The notes under the pieces are model-generated. The model was not told where the DNA came from and searched no databases. It worked only from the letters and a program-made list of their open reading frames with translations. Positions 33,255 to 41,500 of a DNA stretch of 43,289 nucleotides are shown here, one piece after another. Position 1 is the first letter of the stretch; each line of letters starts with the position of its first letter. Both the position numbers and the translations under genes were made by a program. Source of the DNA: JAVBLP01 sp031553505 (lineage in GTDB: Bacteria; Elusimicrobiota; Endomicrobiia; Endomicrobiales; Endomicrobiaceae); assembly GCA_031553505.1 (NCBI GenBank), contig JAVBLP010000015.1:1-43289 (forward strand). Direction: 5' to 3'.

Positions 33255-34976
33255 ATGAGAAAGCTGCTTAACATTTTAATATTCATGATTTTTTGCGCCA
33301 ATACCTATGCGGCAACACCTGCGGATTTGCAAAACCAATTCAATATACAGCGCAGCATAGATAGCCAGTATAAAGATAATCTGCGTCGGCAGGAAATGGA
33401 AAACAGGACCCGTTTTAAGAAAGAAACTTCCGAACCCTCCGCGCCTTCAGTAAAACCTTCAAGGCAGAAAAAACAATTTAGAGCTGTAAATGTGCGCCGT
33501 CCTGATAATTCCGGCGTTTCGCAGGGCTCAATAAATAAAATTCTCGCAGAATACAAAGATTTAAACCTCGGCATGAATGAAATCGCCGACATACAGCACA
33601 AACTCCAAAACCTCTATATTGCCAAAGGTTTTGCCGCCGCACGAATTTACATTGACGGCAATACCATACCGGACAATATCCTTACTTTTGTGGTTTCGGA
33701 AGGCTGTATCGAAGATATAGTGTTTAAGAAAAACGGCAAAAAGTACGGAAGCTTTGCGAACGCGCTGCAAAAGTTTTCTTTTTACCCTTTCGCGCAGGGA
33801 GAACTTCTCAATATAAAAGATTTAGACCAGGGGCTTGAGCAGGTAAACAGGCTTTACACAAGCAGCGCCGTAATGGAAATCCACCCGGGCACAATTGACG
33901 GTTATTCAATAGTGGAAGTCAACAACCAAATGGAAAACCGATTTGTTATCACTCTCGGAGCCGATAACAGCGGATTGGAAAACACAGGAGTATACAAAGC
34001 AAACGCTTCAATCAGTTCCGATAACCTTTTAATGCTAAATGACAACATATACTTTAACTATTCAAGGAATATTGACGGAAATTGGGATAACAAATCAAAT
34101 AATATGTATTTTACTTCATTAAGCATACCTTTCGGGCATTTTACGTTTATGGGCTCATACTTTAAAAGCGATTATATGACGCCCGCTGGCGTTACAATCG
34201 GAAATTATACTTCAGACGGCAGCACTCTCAACAAAAACGCAAGCCTTGAAATGGTTATAAAACGCGGACAGAACCACAAATATTCGGCAGGCGCTGAAAT
34301 GGCGCTCAAAGAAACCCAAAATTTCTATATGGGAGACAAAATAGATATTTCCAGCAAAAAACTTACCGTCGCGTCAGCTTTTCTTACTTCGACGTATTTC
34401 TTTAATACTTCAATGCTTTACGGCAAATTCTCTTACAACAAGGGTCTGGACGCTTTTGAGGCAACGACAAGCGAGGACCCTAAAGGGCAGTTCTACTCTC
34501 TGTCTCTTTACGCGCAGTATACGCAGCCTTTTACGCTGCCGTTTTTAAAGCTGCCCACATCTTATACGGTTGCGTTAAACGCGCAGCAGTCGCCGGATAC
34601 TTTGTACAGTTCGGAGCAAATTACGCTTGGCGGGCAAAGCTCCGTACGCGGTTTTGGCGAAGGAAGCATAAACGGGGATTCCGGAGGATATTTAAGGAAT
34701 GATTTAAACTGGGCGCTTTCCAACATATTCAAAAGAAAAGGGTTTTTTAATATTCTTTCACGCACAACGCTTAACGGTTTTATAGATTACGGGTACGCCA
34801 GACACGAAGGTTACGGCAGCGATTACCAGATTGCCGGAGCGGGAGCGGGGCTTTCTTACCGCATAAAGCATTTTAACGCTTTAGTTAACTGGAGCAACTC
34901 CGTTTATAATGAAAGCCCGCTTAAGAGCGAATATAATGTTATATATTTCAGCATTGAAGGTAAGATCTTTTTTTGA
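33255..34976 (+). CDS. TpsB-type two-partner secretion transporter (FhaC/ShlB family)
   Basis: This is an outer-membrane Omp85-superfamily barrel that exports a TpsA exoprotein. The 573-residue protein has a signal peptide (~1-19, ending TYA), a charged plug-like segment (~25-75), POTRA domains (IADIQHKLQNLYIAKGFAAARIYI marks the first, ~105-180) and a 16-strand barrel (~230-573). The barrel carries VRGFGEGSINGDSGGYLRNDL, the VRGF motif of FhaC loop 6, and ends in aromatic FF. Length fits the family (~550-590). Its natural partner is the large haemagglutinin starting at 38527, although an inverse autotransporter gene stands between them. Confidence 0.92.
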   Translation: MRKLLNILIFMIFCANTYAATPADLQNQFNIQRSIDSQYKDNLRRQEMENRTRFKKETSEPSAPSVKPSRQKKQFRAVNVRRPDNSGVSQGSINKILAEYKDLNLGMNEIADIQHKLQNLYIAKGFAAARIYIDGNTIPDNILTFVVSEGCIEDIVFKKNGKKYGSFANALQKFSFYPFAQGELLNIKDLDQGLEQVNRLYTSSAVMEIHPGTIDGYSIVEVNNQMENRFVITLGADNSGLENTGVYKANASISSDNLLMLNDNIYFNYSRNIDGNWDNKSNNMYFTSLSIPFGHFTFMGSYFKSDYMTPAGVTIGNYTSDGSTLNKNASLEMVIKRGQNHKYSAGAEMALKETQNFYMGDKIDISSKKLTVASAFLTSTYFFNTSMLYGKFSYNKGLDAFEATTSEDPKGQFYSLSLYAQYTQPFTLPFLKLPTSYTVALNAQQSPDTLYSSEQITLGGQSSVRGFGEGSINGDSGGYLRNDLNWALSNIFKRKGFFNILSRTTLNGFIDYGYARHEGYGSDYQIAGAGAGLSYRIKHFNALVNWSNSVYNESPLKSEYNVIYFSIEGKIFF

Positions 34977-35308
34977 CGGATATAAAAGCATAATAATCTT
35001 ATTTGCCATTCCCGGAATTTGTAATCGGGAATATGCTTTAAAAAAGTAAGCAAACTCTTTGGGTTTACCGCCCAAACCAGCGTACTTTTATAAAAAGTGA
35101 TAAAAGTACCAAAAACGCTGCCGCTGAGCGCATTCGCTTAAATTTTTAAAACAATTTGCGAAACTCGCGGCTGATAAAGGCTTTTAAGGATGCCGTTCAA
35201 ACAGACCGGAATAGATATTTAAAAAGTGCCATTAGGCGCTAAGAACAACAAAAAGATATAAATAGCCTGTTATGTTGCGTATATTCAGGGCAGGGTTAAA
35301 AACAAACT
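34977..35308. other. Intergenic gap of 332 bases with nested hairpin and repeat R2
   Basis: After the TpsB stop there is a hairpin ATTCCCG (35008-35014)/CGGGAAT (35026-35032), enclosed by AAAGCAT (34985-34991)/ATGCTTT (35033-35039). It may act as a weak terminator. Repeat R2 (35082-35240) follows. The last 68 bases before the next ATG are AT-rich without a clear ribosome site or a convincing promoter. Confidence 0.5.
35082..35240 (+). repeat. Structured intergenic repeat, copy R2
   Basis: It begins with a perfect 10-bp hairpin (35082-35091 with 35100-35109) and continues into a second stem TTCGC..AAATT/AATTT..GCGAA (about 35133-35162). It ends near GTGCCATTAGGCGC. The 129 bases 35097-35225 match 38036-38164 without gaps at 120 positions (93%). 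It lies directly upstream of the inverse autotransporter gene. Confidence 0.85.
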
Positions 35309-38011
35309 ATGAAAACAATAAAAATACTTCTAATTTCAATGATTTTCGCTTTATTTGCGGCAAGCGCTTACGCTAAAGCGTTTCCGTACGCGGGAGATAT
35401 CACCGCCGGAATCAACGGCGCGGATGATAACTGGGACAGCTATATAGACTTTATGCTTCCTTTAGCCGCAAAAGAAACGTCATTTCTGTTTTTAGCGCCA
35501 AGGGCAAGCATGACAGGCAAAAGCCTTTTCGGCAGCGATGCCAACGAGTTCAGCATTGGCACGGGATACAGGCAGTATTTGGACAAATACTTTAAAGGCG
35601 GCGTAATTTTAGGCATCAATGCCTATTACGATACAAGAAACACAGAGCTTGGTAACAGCTATCAGCAGGCAGGCGCGGGCTTGGAGTTTTTAAGCGAATA
35701 TTTAGATTTCAGGGCAAACGCCTATATCCCTTTCGGGCACGGGGAAACATACCTCGGCAAATATTACGATATACCTACGCAGCACCATATAGCCGCTACA
35801 TATTATTATGAGTCCTCCATGAAAGGCATGGATAGCGAAGTGGGCGTAAAACTTCCCGTGCCGGACTGGGCAGGGGAATTAAGAGTGTACGGCGGTTATT
35901 ACTATTTTACGGCTGAAAAAAGCGAAGACGTCAAAGGTTTTAAAGGCAGAGCGGAGTACCGCCCGTTTAATATTGTGCGTTTAAATTACGCTTTATATGA
36001 AACGGACAGCTTCAACGGCAGTTCCTGGCAGGCGGGCGCGGACATTAAAATACCTTTTGATTTTAGAAACTTTTTACGCGGCAAAAGCCCTTTCGCGGGC
36101 TTATGGAAGTATATAAAAACAAAACCGCTGCCTTTGAAAAACAGAATCGGCGAGATGGTCATGCGCGATATGTATGTACGGGCGCGCCAAAGCGGAGTAA
36201 TTCATAATGAAGACAGGCTGCTAAGCGACTCCGGAAACGAGTTTTATTTTACGGTCGTAAGCCCTAGCGGCGCCGGAGACGGTACTTTCGAAAACCCCGC
36301 AAGCCTTGACAGCGGGCTTTCGTTAAATAAAGCGGTAACAGGCGATAACGCTTCGCTGCTGCTTTTAGGCGGCAGTTATTCTTTAGATACAACGCTTGAT
36401 TTAAGCGGCCACCAATCGGGTGAAGTTTACGTACTCGGCCCAGCCGAAATTACTTACCGCGGAGGCAATTTAAGCAAAATTACAAACGGCAACCCTGTTA
36501 TACAGTCTTCAGGCATTACGGCTTTTGCCGTTGACGGTTCTGTACCGGCTCCGCAGTTCTTTATGCTCTCTTCAATCGAATTTAAAGGCAAAAACCAGTC
36601 CGGCACAGGTTTCGAAATAAGCAGCTACAACTCCGGACTTTACATAAACAACAACAGCTTTGCCAACTTTGAAAAAGGCTTGCTCGTAGAAAATTCTTCG
36701 AAAACCGTAAGCCTGTACAATAACATGTTTGAGTTTAACGCTACGGGCGCGGAAGCGGCGTTTGGCTCCGCTTTATTCGAACAAAACATATTTAACGATA
36801 ACATCGTACAGGGCGTGCTGCTAAACAACAGCACGGGCGCGGTTATAGTTTCAAACCTTATAGAAAACAATGCAACAGGCGTAAACATACAAGGCGGCGC
36901 TAATTCTTATCTTTACGACAATGTTATAAGCAACAATGCGGCTTACGGCGTGTCATCGTCAAGTTCTTATTATATGGTAATAAGCGAGAATTATATTGAG
37001 ACAAACCAAGGCGGCGGCGTTTATTCTTCTTCCGATACGGGCATAGAGATATTCCGTAACCGCGTATGGCAAAATTCAGGAAACGGCATGGATATTTACG
37101 ACAGCGCGTCCGCGAAAGTATTAAACAACTATATAGCGGAAAACGAAGTTAACGGGTTGTATATGCTTAATTCTGATTCCGCCGAGGTACAGTCAAACAC
37201 TTCCGTATCAAACGGCGCTAACGGTATTTATATTGAAAATTCAACCGCGCCCGTATTTTTAAGAAATGCCTCCTTATACAATAAAGATGACGGCATGGCA
37301 TTTATCAATACTTCATACGGCGATATCAGCGAAAACCAGTCAAGCGGGAATACTTTAAACGGCATATATTACGGAAGCGGCGCATATACAAATATCGGCG
37401 ATAATTTGGTTTCTGAAAATAAAACCGGCCTTTTCGTTACAAACTCATCGTTGCTTACAGTTTCAACAAATACGGCGCACGCGAATGACGAAGGAATGAA
37501 ATTTATATCTTCCACCGTGCTTACGGTTAAAGCCAACACCGTTTCAAGCAACACGGCTTACGGAATTTATGCGGCGGGCGCTAATGATTCGACATTGTTA
37601 TCCAACACCGCTTACTATAATGAGGGCGTAGGCGGCATATTTGTTGAAGAAGCCTCAAATGTTATTTTAAGCAGCAATGAAACGTACTACAACACAAATT
37701 CCGGCATAACGGTTACAAATGTAACGGGCGCCAACTTGATTTATAACGGCGCCAATAATGATGAAAAAGGCCACGGCATTACGTTAATAAATGTCGCAAA
37801 CGCCGCTTTTTATTGGAACTCCTTCGTAGGCAAAGAAACAGGACATGATAAGTTTGACCTTTACCTTTTGGGCACTACGTCTTTCAATCCGGCAACGTCA
37901 GGCAGCAATAAATTTTTTAATGATAACGGCAACCCTAACTATTACGCAGGGGATATTGCCCCTGTTGATAACTATGAAAACAATGTAAAAGCAACGGATT
38001 TTTTTGACTAA
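35309..38011 (+). CDS. Inverse autotransporter (type Ve, intimin/invasin-like) with beta-helix passenger
   Basis: This is a predicted surface adhesin of 900 residues. A signal peptide (~1-22, ending AYA) leads into an N-terminal inverse-autotransporter barrel (~25-255). Barrel segments include ITAGINGADDNWDSYID, IGTGYRQYL, GGVILGINAYYDTR and GAGLEFLSEYLDFRANAYIPFG. A linker carries VMRDMYVRARQSG. From ~310 the passenger opens with VSPSGAGDGTFENP and forms ~22-25-residue NosD/PbH1-type right-handed beta-helix rungs (NNSTGAVIVSNLIENNATGV and similar) to ~870. Known intimins carry Ig-like passengers, so a beta-helix is the less usual kind. There are few cysteines. It lies between the TpsB and TpsA genes and is bracketed by repeats R2 and R3. 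Confidence 0.88.
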   Translation: MKTIKILLISMIFALFAASAYAKAFPYAGDITAGINGADDNWDSYIDFMLPLAAKETSFLFLAPRASMTGKSLFGSDANEFSIGTGYRQYLDKYFKGGVILGINAYYDTRNTELGNSYQQAGAGLEFLSEYLDFRANAYIPFGHGETYLGKYYDIPTQHHIAATYYYESSMKGMDSEVGVKLPVPDWAGELRVYGGYYYFTAEKSEDVKGFKGRAEYRPFNIVRLNYALYETDSFNGSSWQAGADIKIPFDFRNFLRGKSPFAGLWKYIKTKPLPLKNRIGEMVMRDMYVRARQSGVIHNEDRLLSDSGNEFYFTVVSPSGAGDGTFENPASLDSGLSLNKAVTGDNASLLLLGGSYSLDTTLDLSGHQSGEVYVLGPAEITYRGGNLSKITNGNPVIQSSGITAFAVDGSVPAPQFFMLSSIEFKGKNQSGTGFEISSYNSGLYINNNSFANFEKGLLVENSSKTVSLYNNMFEFNATGAEAAFGSALFEQNIFNDNIVQGVLLNNSTGAVIVSNLIENNATGVNIQGGANSYLYDNVISNNAAYGVSSSSSYYMVISENYIETNQGGGVYSSSDTGIEIFRNRVWQNSGNGMDIYDSASAKVLNNYIAENEVNGLYMLNSDSAEVQSNTSVSNGANGIYIENSTAPVFLRNASLYNKDDGMAFINTSYGDISENQSSGNTLNGIYYGSGAYTNIGDNLVSENKTGLFVTNSSLLTVSTNTAHANDEGMKFISSTVLTVKANTVSSNTAYGIYAAGANDSTLLSNTAYYNEGVGGIFVEEASNVILSSNETYYNTNSGITVTNVTGANLIYNGANNDEKGHGITLINVANAAFYWNSFVGKETGHDKFDLYLLGTTSFNPATSGSNKFFNDNGNPNYYAGDIAPVDNYENNVKATDFFD

Positions 38012-38020
38012 AGCTTTTAT

Positions 38021-38192
38021 GTACATTTATCAAACGTGATAAAAGTACCAAAAACACTGCTGCTGAGCGCATTCGCTTAAATTTTTAAAACAATTTGCGA
38101 AACTCGCGGCAGATAAAGGTTTTTAAGGATGCCGCTCAAACAGCCATAAATAGATATTTAAAAATTTTCGCTCATAGGATGTGCTCTGAGGC
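38021..38192 (+). repeat. Structured intergenic repeat, copy R3
   Basis: This copy starts with a 10-bp hairpin with one mismatch (38021-38030 with 38039-38048) and ends in GTGCTCTGAGGC, the same end as R1. It is 93% identical to R2 over 129 ungapped bases and in the same orientation. The two form long direct repeats around the inverse autotransporter gene, their starts 2939 bases apart. Confidence 0.85.
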
Positions 38193-38305
38193 GGCAAAAA
38201 ACGGCAAAACTATATTAGAATTCTTATATTTTGTGATTGCTGTCATCGTTCAGAAGTCAAAACAATATAGTTTTTGTTGTCATTGCAAAATAGTGTTTTT
38301 TGTTT

Positions 38306-38391
38306 GTCATTCTGCACCCTGAAAAGGTTGCAGAATCCAGCCTTTTAACAACTGAATCCTGCGATCACATAAATTTGTTCCGCAGGATGAC
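38306..38391. repeat. Palindromic double-hairpin element
   Basis: GTCAT (38306-38310) pairs with ATGAC (38387-38391) as an outer stem. Inside are ATTCTGCA (38309-38316)/TGCAGAAT (38329-38336) and ATCCTGCG (38356-38363)/CGCAGGAT (38381-38388). A degraded relative appears to sit at about 21936-22020. It has the look of a small non-coding dispersed repeat. Confidence 0.6.
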
Positions 38392-38411
38392 AGCAAGGCA
38401 AAGCCGCGATA

Positions 38412-38439
38412 TTCAATTTGTATAAAATTGTTTTATAAT
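38412..38439 (+). promoter_or_regulatory. Candidate promoter for the TpsA gene
   Basis: TTCAAT (38412-38417) and a consensus TATAAT (38434-38439) are 16 bases apart. They would give a leader of about 80 bases with GGGG at 38513-38516 as a weak ribosome site. A second -10-like TAAAAT occurs at 38470-38475. This would give the exoprotein its own transcript separate from TpsB. Confidence 0.4.
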
Positions 38440-38526
38440 AAAAACATGGAAACCCTTTGATTTTTGATGTAAAATTATTGTTAGCACCCTTGAATCAGCA
38501 AAATAATTATACGGGGCAAATTTATT

Positions 38527-41500
38527 ATGTTAAAAAAACTCATTACTATAACTACATGTGTGCTTTTTGCAGGTTCACAGGCAAACTTTGCTTTCGCGGA
38601 TATCTTACCGCATAACAGCGTAGTGGTAAACAAACCGTCCGTAACTATGCACCCCACAAAAAGCGTGCCGATAGTTAATATCGTTGCGCCAAACGCAAAA
38701 GGGCTTTCGCACAATAAATATGACGAATTTAACGTCACTCCGGGCGGCGTAGTGTTAAATAACAGCGCAGCGGACGCTTCCTATTCGCAAATACTGCAGG
38801 AAGACGTTGACGTAAACAGCAATCTTGCCGGAATCGCCGCGACCATAATCCTTAACGAAATAATGGCATCCGCCAAAACCACAATCAGCGGCCCCGTTGA
38901 AATAGCTGGTACGGCCGCTGACCTTGTAATCGCAAACGCTTACGGAATATCCGTAAACGGCGGCAGCTTTATAAACGCAAACAAAACCGCGCTTATTACG
39001 GGCGCGCCGAATATAGTTGACGGCATAATTTCAACTTTTACTATGGGCAAAACCGGCAAAATAGAAATTTCCGGAAATGTAATATCGGACAACCCTGTAG
39101 AACTCATAAGCAGATACATGAAACTGTCCGAAAACGCCTCTTTAAACGCCGGCGATAACGATATAGCTGTTATAACAGGCAACGGCACATATGACTACCA
39201 AACCAAAAAAATGACATCTGTAGCCGCGACCGATAACCCGGCCGACAAATACGCGGTAAACGCCGCGGCGTTCGGCTCTATGTACGGCGGCAGCATAAAG
39301 ATAATAGCTACGGAAGCGGGCTTTGGCGTTAAAACGGAAAGCGGCTCCAACCTTGCAAGCTCAATCGGTGAAATATTAATAGAAACGGAAAACGGCATAG
39401 AAGCCGCGGGCAGTATTAACAGCGTGGACGCTGTAACGCTTTCGGCATTATCCGTTACAAATACGGGGAAAGTGGAAGCGGCAGGCGCTTTGGCGATAAA
39501 AGCGGATAATATAACAAATATCCGCGCGCTTACGGACGGCGCTTATTCTAATACCGCGGCTGTGCTTAAAGGCAATACTGTCAGCATAACGGGCAAAACA
39601 AACGAATACGCCCAAAGCATCAACAATTACGCAAGCACAATAGAATCCGCCGGCAAAATGGCTTTAAAGGCAGACAATATAGAAAACTGCGCGCTGACAA
39701 ATGCCAATACGTCAAACTATATTAGAACCGTACTCACAAATGAGAAATATGAACTGAATAAAGAATACCTTTACAGTTATACCGCCGTTACAGGAACTTT
39801 CGGCATAATCGGCAGCGCAAATATAATAAGCAATGGCGATTTGGAAATATACGCCCAAAATTTAAACAATCTAAGCAGCAATATAAACGCGGCAAATAAT
39901 GTATTTTTTAATGTAAACAACCTAAATAACGGCGATTACGGCAAACCGCTTAGCTTGGAAAAAACATACAGGACATACTATCTTACAACACCTCCTTTTG
40001 GCACGCCCTCGCTCACTTACAGAACCCGTAAGGAATATGAAAGTATTATGCTCTACGCAAACGCGCCGTCATCAATAACGGGCAATAATATAACAATTTC
40101 AGGTTTGTCCGTTACAAATACGGGCAAAATAGAGGCAACAGGCGCTTTTGCAATTATGGCGGATAATGTCACAAATACGCGTTCGGCTACGTACGGCATA
40201 TATTCTGCAAACGCCGCGTCGATTAAAGGCGGCACCGTAAGCATAACGGGCAAAACAAACGAGTACGCCCAAAACATCAATAATTACGCAAGCACAATGG
40301 AATCCGCGGGCAATATGGCTTTAAAAGCCAACAATATAGAAAACAGCGCTTTACCGGATTCCGCAGAAGAATATACACTAAAAAGAATATATACAGGAAA
40401 CCCTGCCGTAGCGAATGATACTGTTTTATACAGCTATACATATATTGTGGGGAATTTGAATTTATTAGGCACGAGCAGCATATTAAGCGGCGGAAACTTA
40501 GAAGTGTGCTCCGGAAATTTAAACAATATAAGCAGTACGGTAAACGCGGCAGGCGATATATTTTTAAATACGGATAATCTTAACAATGCTTATTACAGCA
40601 AAATATTAACTACGGAAAAAACGTACAGAAAATATAATCCTGCCGCTATTGGATTTTTTGAATGGGGGTCTTGGGGAGGATCGAAAGCGCCAACAATTAA
40701 AGAAGAATATACTCTCTATGAAGACGCTCTTTATTACGCAAATATCGCTTCTTCAATAACAGGCAAAAACATTACAATAAACGCTTCGGACGGCGTATCG
40801 CAAACATCAAACTTTACAAATATAGCAAGTACCATTAAAGCTGACGAAAAACTCTCCATAAACGCGGTAAATATAAGAAATGAACGCGTTAGCGTAAATT
40901 CCAACAGAGGAATAAAAACCTCACAAATATATACAGGGCTGACATCCCCGCTTTTTGAATACGCCGTACAATGGTATGAAACCGCCCAGGTAACACACGA
41001 AGCGCAAGCCGCGGTATTAAGCGGAACCGAAACCGAAATTAACGCTTATGACATATATAATTTAAGCTCGCAAATATCAGGCAGCGATAAATTGAGCATA
41101 ACCGCGAATAATCTTACAAACACCTCTATAATGTTTCAAGACACGTTAATGACATATTTCCATTTATTTGGCAAACATAAAGGGCAAACAAACTGGGGCG
41201 GTAATTTTGACGACCCCGCGCACAGATACTATACAATGTACGCGCCTTATACATTCGTAAGCAAAACCATAGGTGAAATTTCCGGAGGGGAAGTAGATAT
41301 AGCTTTAAGCGGGCTTTTAACGCAAGAACAAAACTCAGGCGCATTGCAGCGCGCGAAAGCTGCTGACGGCACATACCTCTACAGCAATATAAACGGCTCA
41401 AACGTGAATATATCCGCCGGGTCAATACTTAATTACGGCGCGTTAACAAGCGATAATTTACTCAAAGTTACAACAACCGGCGATTTTAAAAACTATGACG

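Larger units (their letters stand above)
38012..38526. other. Intergenic gap of 515 bases with repeats and tpsA promoter
   Basis: The gap holds repeat R3 (38021-38192), an AT-rich stretch with no gene (38193-38305), a double-hairpin element (38306-38391), a candidate promoter (38412-38439) and an AT-rich leader. An open frame of 75 codons at 38095-38322 starts inside the repeat and has no ribosome site. I do not regard it as a gene. Confidence 0.6.

Noticed and set aside
36600..37800. Regularly spaced short repeats resembling a CRISPR array
   Set aside because: The periodicity is that of beta-helix rungs in the encoded protein; DNA units are not identical and no cas genes are present.
38095..38322. 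75-codon open frame in the gap before the TpsA gene
   Set aside because: It starts inside repeat R3, has no ribosome site, and the corresponding frame is not kept in R1 or R2.
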